A DNA stretch of 64,000 nucleotides from Heliopora coerulea (lineage: Eukaryota; Cnidaria; Anthozoa; Scleralcyonacea; Helioporidae), in assembly GCA_030142905.1 (NCBI GenBank), contig JASJOG010000116.1, forward strand, positions 496,001-560,000, written 5' to 3'. The translations under genes and the position numbers were made by a program. The notes under the pieces were generated by a model that saw only the letters and a program-made list of their open reading frames with translations, was not told the origin of the DNA and did no database searches. This document shows, in pieces, positions 11,880 to 24,876 of the stretch (positions are counted from its first letter, which is position 1; each line of letters opens with the position of its first letter).

Positions 11880-14800
11880 ATGGAGGACGAAGGGGTCGTC
11901 TTCGATGGAATAACAACTGCACAAAGTTTATTGTCCTGCTTTTTCTTAGCAATATGTTATGTCCTTGTATTTTATATAAAGAAGTCACCATATCATCGGT
12001 ACGTCCGAAGAACAGGTCCAATATTTGCGTAACTGACTGCTGTAAAAAATATTTAACGGTTCTTTCTGTTAAAACATCCGACCAGCAAATGTCTTCGTCA
12101 TGAGAACGTTCGCACTAAGATTTTTATCAATATCATGAAACTAGTAGGACTGCGTAATTAAAATCCTGCTGGTAATATTTAATGTGTTTTGTTTTTAATT
12201 TTTCATTGCCTAAAAGCGGAACACTTCAAGAAAACTGTCATAAAATAATTGCAAATTCTATAAAGTTAGATAATAAAATTAAGCAATGCTGAATATTATC
12301 GTCATTAATTAGTTCTTATGAATAAGCAAACAAACCCGGTATCCAACCAACCAACTGTTTAACCAATGTGCCAACCAATCCATCCAATTGAACTGTAGCA
12401 TTTTATGGTGGAAGCTAAAAGAGACTGACAGTCCCAAAGTAAATTTGCAGGGCCTAAACATGTGCAAAAATACATTAAAGGCCGTGCATCGCTAGCTATA
12501 TGTACGTTCCAACCCTCATGGATAGTTGTCCCACCTGACTTCCGCATCCAACAACTGCTTTCAACTAACCAATTCATCCAAATGGTCAAGACTAGTCCTG
12601 ACCTACCTAGTTTCATTTTGATACACAGGTCAGTCAATGACTGACCAACCAAGTTGTCCAGCTGCTACTTATCTGACCAACTGCAACCTAATGCTTCATT
12701 TTCACTGCAAGCACACAACTGGTCAATCAACCAAACAATTGATCAAAATGATGTTCACCAGCCCTCAACTAGCAAAAGTTTCAATTTGGAGTTGAAGTAA
12801 AGTATCTGTCAAAAGAAACAAACCACAGCAGTTACAATAAAACAATAACTAAACCTCTGTTTGTTTGTTTTAGAGACCATCCAGAAACAATAAAGCTAAG
12901 GTCATTACGTGCTGTAGCTGTCTGTATCATTTCACCATTTTTTGTCCAGTTGTGGTCTCACAAGTCTGCTCATGTAGGTGAAACTAACAGTGATTGTTGA
13001 AATAGTTTAGCTATTTTACATTTCTAGAGTAGTGTCCATGTCATTACCATTAGAAAAGAATTGTGTAAAAAGCTTTTCAAAAGTTAATATTGAGACAAGC
13101 TTCCAACCAACAGTTTTTACCAATGTTTTACCATATCCAACCATGAAGTAATATTCACACCACACTTCCTTGCAGACTCAATTTTTTTTTGTTTTATTTA
13201 CAGAGTGTGTCAGTTTGGAGGTGGCTTGGGCTGCACATGGACAACATACTGATGGCTGCACTTCTACCTTTACTATTAACAGTGGTACACAAAAATAATA
13301 TTCCATCAAAAAATTACAGTGACAATTATAAATATTGGTTGATGGTTCCTCCAAGGTCATAAATTAGTGAGTCTGACTCTGAAAGTATCTCTTGATGAAA
13401 GAGTTTGCAAAGGAAATCAAAATGTGTACAAGTTTACCACTTTTATTCATTACATGATTTCAGTAATATTTTGAGCATATTTCAAAAGAAACTGATCAAC
13501 TGAACTTTCCCCTAGAAGTCATGGACTTACTCCTTAAACCTGTAGCTTTTTGGTTATAACAAATGTTTTAAATTTCTAGGTCTTATTTGCAGGCCCTCTA
13601 ACCATGATGTTCCTAAATAAAGAACTACCGTTCATGTCAGGTGGGCTAACCATAGAAATAGAGCAACAAAACACATCAATACAACTTCTTCAGTATAAAA
13701 TATAATATAAGCAAAAAATAAATATCATTTTGAAAACACAAGACATAAGTAAATAGACAAGAATACAATATTTATATAAATGGTCATGTTTTAGTATTTT
13801 CAAAGTCATCATCAGACCAAATGTAATAAATCAAAATACAACCATCTCCATCTCATCTGATTTCTTGACTCCCATCTCGAGTTTTCAAGAATGCTATTTT
13901 CAGTTTCTAGTCCATTTTATTCAACTTAAAATTGACAGGTGATGTCTTCTGCTAGTCCTGTTAAGTTTGATTTTACCTAATCAAACAAACTCCACATTTC
14001 TATCCTATAACTTTCATGACTTCTTCCATGCAGTGCTTCCAGAAGAAAAAAAATGAAGGGATGACAAAACTTAATTATAATTGAGAAAACTGGAAAGATT
14101 AATATGACACAAAGTCAGTCTTCTTCACTTAATTTGGAACTTGTCCAGCTGTTTTGTTCCTAATTTTGTTCCAACAAGAGGCCAAGCAACTGGCATCAGA
14201 ACACCAATGGGTCCACCCTAATTTTTTAAGGTATTTTCTGGTTTAAAATTACTCTCATCCTACTTAGTTTATGCAAAAACCATATTCATTCTCTCCTCTC
14301 TGTATTCAAACAGGACATTCTCCACTGACGATGGACCTCATAGCTGTTAGAAACTTTGTCATTGTGAGCTGGACTTTATTTTGTTGGTTAATATCAGTAA
14401 TGTTGAAACTTTTAACAGCTGATTTGAGGTGCTGTTGTAATGTAAATTATTTTTTTGCCTCCAGGCACCATTGACTGAAGAGATTGTTTACAGGGCATGT
14501 ATGATTCCTCTACTGGTGCCAGCTCTGGGTTTGGCTAAAGCAGTATTTATATGTCCACTTTTGTTTGGAGTAGGTAGGATTTAACTAAACACTCTGATCA
14601 TTCATTGGCTGAATCAGTGAAAAAGTCTCATAAGTTTGTGGTAATATGCTTTCTCACACATGTAATTATTATTCCAAGCACAGTAGTAAAGGAATATAAT
14701 TATAAATAACAGATCCAAGCTATTAAACATTTACGCTGCCAATCAAACTGAAATTGTAGAAAATTATCTGCACTCTTTTTTTTTTCATTTTGGTATCAAA

Positions 14801-15775
14801 TATACCAAGTATCCATGTATACCAAACACTATGTACTTACTGTAACTGTGAGAAATACTTCATTCATTTTAAAAACACAATACAACTCATGTCTTAATGT
14901 TACTTTGTTATCTGTAGTTTCAATGTTATTTTTGTAAGGAGACTATTTCATTATTTTTTCATCATTGTTTGCTGTACTTTAATGTATCTATGAATTTTGT
15001 CATTTTTGAAGCACATTTTCACCATGCTATTGAAAGACTGCAGTCAAATGAAAATCCATTTAATGTATACCTTGCAACGGGTAAGAATATTGGAAAAGAA
15101 AAACAATGCTGTGCACACAATCATTAAGATTTTCCATAACTTGATGTAATGGAACTTAAGGGTCATGTTAACCAGTCACCACAATTTTATCTGTTTTAGG
15201 TTTTCAGTTTAGCTACACAACTGTCTTTGGAGTGTACTCAGCCTTCTTATTTATTAGAACAGGTTAGTGCCTGACTGGCTGTCCTAAACTTTCAAATTAT
15301 ACATTAATTTAGACCTTATATACTCATCAATAAGCTACCAGTATGTGCTCGTTATATAAATTTTGCCCAAGATTAGACTATGACATCTTAAAAAAACTTT
15401 CCAACTTTGCTTAATCCAGACTTGTTACCACCTTTATTTTTCTCTGTATCCTAGGACACTTGATTGGTCCATTTTTATGCCACAGCTTTTGCAACTATAT
15501 GGGTATTCCAGAGATTCATCAGATTCCATCCACAAAGTACCCAAAATGTAAGTGGCCTGCTTACCAAATTCCAGTCCACACAACGATACAAAAAAGCATG
15601 AGGGGCATTTCTTGGCTGCATTTCTAGTATTCAATGTTCACATTTCTAGTACTCAATGTTCACATTTCTTTTTCTAGTTGTCGGATTCATGTTTGTTGCT
15701 GGATTGACAGCATTTATATTCCTTCTTGAGCCTCTAACAAACCCAGCTTTATATGCCAGTATCTACTTCAGATAA
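11880..15775 (+). CDS. RCE1: CAAX prenyl protease 2 (Rce1)
   Basis: Rce1 is an ER multi-pass protease that cuts the -AAX tripeptide from prenylated CAAX proteins such as Ras. Ten exons chain in phase: 11880-11998, 12874-12973, 13204-13284, 13580-13640, 14314-14363, 14465-14573, 15012-15080, 15200-15262, 15455-15547, 15678-15775 (843 nt, 280 aa). Exon 1 encodes a first membrane helix ([17 protein letters not shown]). Catalytic motifs of the ABI/CPBP family are all present: EExxxR in [11 protein letters not shown] (E142/E143), the His motif FGVAHFHH (H175), and CHSFCNYMG with H227 and N231. The protein is slightly shorter than human RCE1 (329 aa), lacking part of the N-terminal extension. Exon 1 lies only 170 bp from the GNPAT acceptor on the opposite strand, so the two promoters interleave. 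The 3' end faces KIZ. Confidence 0.93.
12330..12745. repeat. CCAACCAA-rich degenerate repeat in RCE1 intron 1
   Basis: This stretch carries many spaced variants of 'ccaaccaa', 'ctgaccaacc' and 'accaactg'. It looks like a decayed short tandem array; no coding sense was found. Confidence 0.4.
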
Positions 15776-16226
15776 AAGAGAATATTTAGGAGTATGGTAA
15801 TCGGCAAATATCTACTCCACTGTCTTCATGCTTTATTTGTATAGATTAGCAAAATTAATTCGGACCATGTGAATATATGTCTTGGATCAATTCAACAAAT
15901 TTGCAGTTTGTGAAAATTGACATCAGTAATTCACATTTGCACTAAATTTACAAATAATACTGAATTTAATGCAAATTCATACAATAAACCAAACTGCAGA
16001 AACAGTCAAATCCTTCATGCTTTATCAATATTAACAACCCCACTGGAACCACAGATGATTAGATGTAAAATAAGTGTGTAAAACTATTACTGTATATCAT
16101 ACAGCAGAATATTACAGTGTATATCACTTTTACCAAACAATAAAACACTGAAAGTTCCCTCCATAAATGTTTCAAGTTATCCACTCTTTCATCCCAACCT
16201 TACTTGAATAAACACCTCTGCTCTGG
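15776..16226. other. Shared 3' region between RCE1 and KIZ
   Basis: About 450 bp separates the convergent stop codons. The sequence is AT-rich, with AATAAA-like signals on the plus strand near 15982 and 16140. Nothing else was recognised. Confidence 0.4.
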
Positions 16227-19200
16227 TTAGCTGTAAAAATCAAAGTCATCTGCATCATCATCACCATCTGCCCCATGGCTGACTTGTGGATCAATTTCAG
16301 ACTCAGAATCAAAGTGATTCCAGAAACCTGGTGCAAAAATAAAAATAAAAAAAGTTACATCCAGCAGTTTCTTTTACAAATGTTAGGGATTGTTCTCTAC
16401 ACAGTCAAAGTTTACTGTATACCCAAATCCAAAACAGGATTTGATGGAGTTGTAAGATTTTATACTCTTGTGTCATGGCCTTGTTTCAAGCGTTTTTCAT
16501 TTTCCCCTTTGACTGTTAATTTAAACATTGTTCAGCACTGCTGATGATATGCTCTACTTTTATATCAATTTGTTTGGATTATTTGTATGTTGTCCAGATT
16601 CCTTTCTTACTGTATACACTTAAAGATACATGGTTCTTGTAACTTTTTACAAAGGAATGAAACAGATGTTGACAGATGTCTTCTCAGGATCAGTTTTCTT
16701 ACGTAATCTTATTGGTCATGTAGGACCACGTAGGAAGAGAACTATGCTATGAACCATATACGAGAACTATACATGTATATGTAGAGAGCTTGTTCTGTGC
16801 CCTCATTATTGTAAGATTTAGGCTTTCATGCCTGATGGTTCAATTGCGAAAAAAGAACTGAACAATGTTTTACAATAATGGAGAACTTGACTGGACAGCC
16901 ATCATTTCCAGCAAGTTTACATGACAGTTTATACTATGCAGGGTTTTTTTTGTGTTTTGGAAGTGAGAGCTTGGATATATCTTGATACAGATGAACGATC
17001 GTCAAGCTCTGTACTCAGAAAAACAACTTCTGAGCCCCTAGACGGGGATCGAACCCACAACCTTCAATCGTTAGGTCGCACACATATGTCGAACTTGCAC
17101 CTTCGCTCACCATCTGAGTCTTGGTGGCTCAATGGTTAGAACGTCTCACCAGTCATCAAAAGGTTGCGGGTTCGATCCCCATCTGGGGTTCAGAAATTGT
17201 TTTTCTGAGTATAGAGCTTGATGATCGTTCATCTGTCTCATGTTTATACTATCTTTCAAACTGCTAAATTATTAACGCTATAAATTCTAGGCACACATTC
17301 CAATGTAAACATGCATTTCTGTCACCTGCTTGAATCCGTGACTTTGCTTTAGATTCCTGTGTTGCTTTGCTTGTTCCTGTTTTTGATTTATCTTGTTTCT
17401 TCTCTGTTAGAGATAAAATTCTTTGTTTTGGTCCTTTCATTCCTTTGTCACTTTCTTTCGCATCCATTCTTTCCATTTTCTTTTCACCACCAGCTACAGT
17501 TGGAACATACCCTCCCATTTCCATACCAGGTGACAATGGTGGTGACAAGGACATCTCACTAGACTTCCATGAAGAGGTCAATATTCCTTCATTATCATTC
17601 CCAAAACTATTACCCAAGTCATTCTCTTCAGTATTGCCAAACAAAGATAATTTTGGTTTTGATTTTAAGCTCTTTTTTGGATTCTTGGAACTACTTGATG
17701 AATCAGGACCAGGTGGTTGCCTTGGTGATTGTTGGGTGTTGTGATCCTCTTTGGTCTGACCAGTAATATTTCCTTCAGAAATGGCACTTTCCCCAAGAAA
17801 GTCTTCTTCAATATCTTCATCTTCATCACTTACCTTCATACTACTTAACATTTTCTGATAAGCATCTGTTTCTGTAAGTGGAATGCTTTTCTCATCTTCA
17901 AAGTCCTCTGAAGAAGACACAAATTCCCTAGTCTCATTTTTATTTTCATTTCTCTTTCTATAAAATGTAAAACACAAGCAGTATCAACATTACCAGCTAT
18001 TCCCTTTATTAAACTCCAAATGAATTAAGATAATGAATTAGGAAGTTCAAAAAAATCACATTAATTATAAATGCAGATACCTGTCATTGTTATCCACTGC
18101 AGAAACAGGATCTGAGCTGGAATCTTCTGATGTAAATGATAACTCTTCTAAAATAACACTTTTGCTTTTTTCCTCCTCACTTTTGTGATCTTCACCATGT
18201 CTCTCGGATAAGAGATCCAAATTCTCTGACAATTCTTTGGCTTGATAATCACTGTTTTGACACTTATAAGAATTTGACAAGATCCTTTCAAGAAGGTTCA
18301 CAGCCTAAAAAGACAACCAGTTATGAATTATTCTCTCTTCTGCTGGACTGGTAAACTTTCACCATTAAGATTCTTACTAAGACCATGCAGCAGCATAAGA
18401 AATAGGAAGCCACAGCCTGCTAAATTTCAATCTCAGTGGCTAAAACATATCTTCTGCCTGCCCATTGCAAGAATTTAGATCTTATGAGAACAGAATCATT
18501 TTCCTGTACAGTTTTTCACATTTCTAAGCTTTCTCTGAAAATTTTAATCCTCATTAATCTATGAAATATTCCAAAGTTATATTAAAATATTTAAATTAAA
18601 AAAAATTAAATTTAAAATGTAAATTTAATGCTTCATCTTACTTTCATTAATACATATATTACCTTTTCAATGGAAGTACAGTTACTGGATACAAGACGTG
18701 GAGCAAAGATTTCAGAAATCTGTTCAGCATTCATCACATCATTTTGCATCATTTTCAAGAAGTGAGAGAACAAGCTTTTCCACAGAACAGTAAGTGAACC
18801 ATCAATGCTGGCTCTAAATAATAAATGAGTGTGTATTTTAGCCTTAGGCAACCCACAACCATAATGTATATGAGAGAATATGAAAGTAACTATCTTTTAT
18901 AACATTTCCAGTAACCTAGTATTTCTAGCTTTCAACCAGTACTATGTGGACAGGAGAACATGTTAAAAATTTGTACAATGTATTGAGTATGAAAAAGTGC
19001 ACATTCATTATCCCTACTATCACAGTATGATGGGTACAATTTCTAGTTCCAGGGAAGTATGGGTACAACACACTGTAACATAAACTATATATCAAGGTTA
19101 AAATTTAATCATCATGTACAATTAATACTGATACAACAACCCTTTATGAATAAAATGTACAATACCTCAAATCCATTTCATTTAAACAGTTCTTCTGTTC

Positions 19201-22200
19201 AATTAAAACCTCCTCACCTATCAAGCATCCTTTGCCAGAGGTTCTGACAAGACAGGGTAATTGATCTAAAAGAGCCATGCTCATGACAGCAGGATCAAAT
19301 TTGTCTAAACCCTCACCAGATTCAGCAGCTCTTATAAAAGAGATTGAGATTAGAATACAGATTAAAATTAACTTAAAGTAAAACAGTTATAAAGCTAATC
19401 AAACCCATCAGTAACTCCATCCCTCCCTCAGCTGAATAAAATTGTCATTGATTTCCCAGGGTATGTACAATTCTTAAAAGCCTTCATTGTAGAGACAGTA
19501 AAGATTAAACCTGAAAAGGATAAGATATTGTGCATGTAGCTAAAATTAGGCACATGTGCCCAATCACAAGTTAACAGGTTATTTAATGATTTTAAGTTAC
19601 AACAGAATTGTGTACTGTAGTAGGGATGTCTCAAGTTTTCTCTTTTATGCAGTAATTGAGGGGAGATCTTTAAGTGCATGTAATTTTGAAAATATTATCA
19701 TGCACATCTAGAACAAAATTTAGTGCAAAAAATATACAATTATTCTTTTGCTTATTGCCAGATTTATGTAAAGTTATGCATGCCTCTGTAGCCTTGTCAC
19801 CACAGATTCTTACCTCAAAATTTCTTCTTGCTCTTCAACAGCAGTGTTAAGATTTCTGTAGAGTAACTCCTTACTAAAGGACACTTCAATATCATCATCC
19901 ACCACATGAAGTAAAGTCAAAAAGGCTTTTTCATCAATCAATGGATGCCTGCACTCATTTTCCTCTTTAACTATTAGTGAAATGTTTTCTTGTGACTTGC
20001 TTTTTTGTTTCAGAGATTCATTCCCGTCCAAATCCCTTTCCTCATGCTTGTTTCTTTTCTCTATTTTTGTATTCCCATGCAAACTATCTTGTGAGTCCAA
20101 TTTTAGTCTCATATTAGTCTGTGTTTTTGCTTTATGCACATTTATGTCTTGATTTGAGCTAGGATGACCATTAGAGGCAAATACCTCAATCTCAGATTCT
20201 CTTAACTGACTAACCTCTTTGGAGTTAACTGTGACCAAGTTGTCTTCCATTTCTGGTGTGACACCATCAGGTTTTTGTGAGATAATTTCAGAAATCTGGC
20301 TATGTTCTCCTTGGCTTACAGGTCTATCTACACTTGAAGCTTTCTCAGAGGCCTCAGAACAACTCACTTCTAAATCACTCACATCACCTCCAAGCAAGTC
20401 ATCAATAATGCTTGTTTTAAAGTCTTCTTTTCCAGGAACGTCTCTTGCTGATGTCTTCTCGAAGGTCGTGAGCACCTGAGTACTATGAACAGGGCTTACT
20501 GTTTTCTGATTGGAGTCTTTGAGTTTATTTTCTAGTTCTTTGTCTTCATGTTTACTTGTGCTCGGTAAACTTCCATCCGATTCAGACTTCACGTCATCAT
20601 TAACTTCAGACACTTGCTCTGTATCATGAAATTCACCATGATCATCTTGTAAGTTTTCTTCTGATTTATGAATAGCTGACAAACATGAGTCTCTCTCAGT
20701 CTTTTCTTCTCTATCTTGACCATTCTGTTCCTTTCTTATTTGATTACCTTCTGTTGCTTCCTGATTTAACGTAGAATCTACCAGTTCTTTCAGAGACTTA
20801 ACATCACCAGGACTTCCATCACATTTCCCAACCACCACTAATTTACCTGACTTATCAGACACCTCTGTTTTTAATTTTTCAGTAAATATGTCATCTGGAC
20901 CTCTATTTTTGGCAGTTTTACCAGCCCCTTTTTTATATTTTGAAATATTTTCATTCCTTGAATTTTCTAAATGTTCTTCATGATAGTGTTGACCAGCCAT
21001 ATGCTGAAAGTGATGTCTCTGAAATGAGGTTTTGGAATTTCTGGGTCCTCCATTATAACATCCCTTAAAATCCATTGTTTCACTACTGTCATTGTTTAGA
21101 TTGTTTCCATTTCCTTGGTATCCCTGAAATATTCCTGATTTGTGTTCAACACTCCTTGGATCAAAGTCTTTGTCATCATACCCATCATTCCTAGGGTCCC
21201 TGTAAAATTCCTCAAACAACCTTGCCCCTGAATTGTTTCCATGACCATTCCTGGTAAACCTTGGATGTACTGAAAAAACTGGTTGTTCATGATCATTATA
21301 ACTGCTACTATTACTCACTATTTTTGGATCAAACCCAAAGCTTGGACTGCCTTGGAACATGTATGGCCCACTTCCAAATGGAATAGCATAAGATTGTCTG
21401 GAAAGTGGAAATGTGCCAACATAAGGAAACATGGAGTGACTGTGAGGGAAACCCTTATGATGAAACCAATTTTCATGGATATCCTTGTTCATTCTGGATG
21501 TAGAATGACCAAATGAATACACATCATCATTGTAGGGATGATGTTTATTATATTCAAGATGCTCTTGTGTCACATTCTGTCTGTACTTGTCAAATCCTGT
21601 TGAGTGTTGTAATCTTTCAGCTTCTTCAAGTTCAATGCCACTTCTGTAAGGTGTAGAACTAAAAGTTGGGTTAGGAAACACATTCTCATCACCAAGAGGA
21701 ATTCCAACATGTTTTTTTCCTTTATCATCTTTGTCATCCATATCAGTGAATATTGATGATGGTGTACAATCCTATGTTCATTCGAATTCAGAAAATATCC
21801 AGTTATGACTTAGTCAACATGTACATTCAAGTTTTTTTAACTAAATGACATTTTCCAAAAATTTCTGTGCATAAAATTACTGTTTACAGAACAAACAAAA
21901 GCATAAACAAATAAATGTATTACTTTCTTAAACCTCATTATATGTTTTTAAAAAAGACTGATTTCATTTTTGGTTAGCAACTGGAAATTTATGATCTAAA
22001 CATTGTTAGTCATTAAGATTTTGTTGAGGGTATTGCTTATCTTAATAAACATATCAAAATTATTGTTACCACAGTTGCTTTCTTTTTCTTGGCTTCCTGT
22101 AATTGCTTTATTTCTTTAGTCCATTTGGGATAAACTGAGCTCACATATGACTCAAAATCATGCTAAAAGTAAACAAACTTCATCAGTCTAATGACGTCTT

Positions 22201-22719
22201 GGAGGGGCATAGTCCCCCACCCCCCCTCAGGCACCCGCTTGGCCGTGGCACTGTTTGAAGGGACCTTAATGCTGAGTTGGTATCCTGGAAATAATGAACT
22301 ACATCTCATTGCAGGATATTTACCTTAGCCTGTTTCAGTCTGTCAGTTTTCCTAGAGTATAGTTGACTTTGTTGCTCAATTCGATCGAAATCCTCAAGCA
22401 GTTTTTTGTTTCTTGAATAGCTTCTCCTCTCTTCTTCAAGGATTTGTTGCCATTTTCTCTCCAGTTGGTTAACCTTTAAAACTGCAGTCCTGCACAAATA
22501 TCGAAATGTCTTCAATGATTTTTTCTTGATTTAGAAATACTTTTACACTGTAATTTTAATAACATGACTATTCAATAATTATAAGACCTTGCGAAGTATA
22601 ATTAGTGTATAAAACTGGACACATAATAATCTGACTGACATTTGAAGCTCTACATTGTTATTAGAACCGCATTGCTAAGCTTACCGTTCACTTTGAGAAC
22701 TGCCGTTGTATGTATCCAT
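16227..22719 (-). CDS. KIZ: Kizuna-like centrosomal protein
   Basis: Kizuna is a centrosomal/ciliary-base protein; in vertebrates it stabilises spindle poles and is a PLK1 substrate. Nine exons chain in phase: 22685-22719, 22324-22489, 22070-22162, 19814-21771, 19218-19330, 18663-18811, 18081-18304, 17326-17957, 16227-16327 (3,471 nt, 1,156 aa). The start reads MDTYNGSSQSERTAVLKVN. Three segments support the identity: an N-terminal coiled coil with ERRSYSRNKKLLEDFDRIEQ (vertebrate KIZ has an AHTRNQEYLKRFERV-type segment), the IPLTETDAYQKML motif (vertebrate IPITETEAYQLL), and the acidic tail ending DDADDFDFYS-stop (vertebrate DDSDDFYD). The middle is a 1,958 bp exon of low-complexity, Ser/Glu/Lys-rich disordered sequence, which explains a length greater than human (673 aa). 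The last intron contains a fold-back SINE. Confidence 0.9.
16938..17241 (+). mobile_element. Fold-back tRNA-derived SINE, copy 1 (KIZ last intron)
   Basis: The element is flanked by an exact 11 bp target-site duplication GTTTATACTAT (16927-16937 and 17242-17252). The right half is a tRNA-like head with A box TGGCTCAATGG (17125-17135) and B box GGGTTCGATCCC (17168-17179), followed by the tail '..gtttttctgagtatagagcttgatgatcg'. The left half is the reverse complement of that tail plus the B-box region (inverted B box at 17044-17056). The whole therefore folds back on itself. Confidence 0.75.
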
Positions 22720-23124
22720 GACATGCAGGCAACTTAAGTGTTAACCTAAAGATAAGTGTAACACGTTTCATACTAGTCAGTTTGAAATGCTGAACACCTA
22801 CCGGTGTTCGGCGGTAAAAAAAAAAACATGAGAACTATCGAATTACAGAGCTAGATACAACTGCTCTAGACACGTGAAGATACAGCTGAATTCCTCGGAC
22901 GGTTAAAGAAGGTAATGATTCTGTAAAGACAATTAAAATTTTCAATACATCGATGCTCACCATTGGAAAACGGCAACAGTTTCTTTGTGTTTACAAAACC
23001 TTCAAAATGGCCGCCTTCTGTGAGTCAGTACCAGTCTTCAACCCGGGGTCGGAGCTCTCGCTTCACCATTTACACCACACTTTATCTATTTTTAAAACAT
23101 TTTTCAGAGATAAAAAAGTAAAAT
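22720..23124. promoter_or_regulatory. Probable bidirectional promoter, KIZ / unknown plus-strand gene
   Basis: The sequence upstream of the KIZ start carries a YY1-type element, 'caaaatggccgcc' (about 23004-23016), and lies between KIZ and a plus-strand open exon starting at 23125. The KIZ transcript would run left and the unknown one right. Confidence 0.4.
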
Positions 23125-23588
23125 ATGAATAGTGAGATGGAAGAAACAGGACCAAATGTCCCACTAGAAATTAAATTAAACAATCGTCGGAAATCTGCGT
23201 TTCAAGGAATGTTTAAGCAAGTTATCTTGTTTGTACATGGTCGATCATTTTTGCATTTTTAGCCATCATCATAATCAAAGAGGACATGACACTTCCTTAT
23301 GAAGCCAGTTCCAGGTCTATAGCGTAAGTTACGGACCGAGTGATTTCTTTCTTCTATATGATCCAAATATGAACCGTGCAGAGCCATAAAATGAGGCGAA
23401 AACAAAGATCCTTGGAAGACGTCAGCGTCTTCTTGCCTGAGTTATCTATTAGCTCCAGGTCCCAAACAGAAAAGGTTTTGAGTTTTTGGAGTACATTCCA
23501 GTTTGTTTGTCTGATGTTTTATTTATTTTTTTTGGTTTAAAAACAGCGAGATCAGGTGATGGACAGGAATGGTTCTGGTTTACAGTGA
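23125..23588 (+). CDS. Candidate short gene, unknown function (exon chain)
   Basis: I do not recognise this protein. Exons 23125-23220 (ATG, 32 codons), 23283-23323 (strong donor gtaagt), 23384-23474 and 23547-23588 chain in one frame to a stop, giving about 89 residues. The peptide is rich in Lys/Arg and Ser and looks protein-like: it starts MNSEMEETGPNVPLEIKLNN and contains RSIAHKMRRKQRSLEDVSV and FLPELSISS. There is no membrane segment or known motif. The first donor (CAA|gttatc) is weak, and the last exon may instead splice on at 23556, so the gene could be longer. Its head-to-head position with KIZ next to a YY1-like site supports transcription. Treat the model as tentative. Confidence 0.3.
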
Positions 23589-24119
23589 TATTGCATCTTT
23601 CTTCACCACGTCGCATTGGTGGAGGAAGTAATTGAGGGAACCAAAAAGAGAATGAGAAACAAAAGATAAAAGGTCATAGAAAACCTGAAGAACTAGGAGA
23701 TCAACAAAATGAGTGTTTCAGTAGAAACTTATTAACCGAGAGAGAGAGATCCGTACGGTACATGAAAGTACTTGTTCGAGATTTACGTACAGAGTGAGCG
23801 ACAAAGTAGAAATGTCTGTGCGAAAAAAACTAAGGGCAAATATTTTCCCATAAGGACCGAGCAATCAAATTAATAAGGAATTTATTGTACGGCTTTTGGC
23901 TAGTTTTCTTTCCCATTTTTAACTACTTTTTCGTCAGATGTTGCTGTTTACTTTGCCTTGTAACTTTTTCGTTTTGCTTCCTGTCAGCACTAGTTAAACA
24001 TTAACTTATCGTACTTCTATGTACTTAGCTTTAAACAAAAGCAGCTCTAGGGTTGCAATACATTTCATCGTTTGAAGTTTTACAACTTAATTCTTCTTAT
24101 ATTCCATTCAAATCGGCAG

Positions 24120-24290
24120 TCGAAGATTTTCCCGCCAAAACATCCCGGTCCGGAATAAAAAAAATTATTTGACCGGGCGGTGCGTTATTAAATATCGTCA
24201 AACAACGGACCGTTCAGCAACCAATCAGCATGAGTAATTTTGCGTACTGACCGAAGAATGAGGTCAGCCATATAATAACATCGTATATTG
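24120..24290. promoter_or_regulatory. E2F/CCAAT promoter-like cluster with no assigned gene
   Basis: This segment holds a perfect E2F-type site 'ttttcccgccaaaa' (24127-24140), a CG-rich 'gaccgggcggtgcg', and a CCAAT box in 'aaccaatcagc' (24219-24229). It lies 1.4 kb upstream of KIZ and beyond the DMRT 3' end, so no gene found here explains it. Confidence 0.35.
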
Positions 24291-24876
24291 CTAATACAGA
24301 CCTTTCCCACAATTTTCAACAGCTGGGTTCACTTTTGATTTAGACTGCAAATCACAGCCAAGGCAAACCCTAGAACAAGAACAACTTCCACATGGTTTTT
24401 AAGAATGATTATTTTGTTCAATTCAAACAAATTTCTATCCGTTACTAACAGTATATAATTCGATAAAGTTAAATTTTACGCACAAAACGAAAGATGAAGA
24501 CACACTTAAAGGTGAAGAATGACACTTCAAGACGAAAATAAATCATTACGCTCTTCCCGTGATATGTACTTCAATAAATGAACCAAGGCTAATAACAAAC
24601 AAAACCAGTTTCTTGTTTAAACAATTGTCAATTCCTGTATAAATTAAAACCTTTTTGAAAGGTTGTACACGCAGATTTAAAGACAGAACCAACAAACTTT
24701 CTTAATGTGGCTAAATTTTTACCAATATCCCAAGAAATCCAGTCCATTCAATACTTATTTAAAAGACTTCTTTGCTGTTAGTTCTGCTTGCCTTCTGTCA
24801 AATTAAGTGATTCAACCAAACATATCTAAGTCATTTTTTCCACACGAAATAAGTTTCACGACAACAGATGAACTAC

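Noticed and set aside
11732..12103. 123-codon plus-strand frame over RCE1 exon 1
   Set aside because: The RCE1 protein uses another frame from 11880, confirmed by splicing to exon 2; this frame is a shadow.
17121..17190. A genuine tRNA gene
   Set aside because: A and B boxes are present but the sequence is part of a dispersed, duplicated SINE with target-site duplications and a poor cloverleaf.
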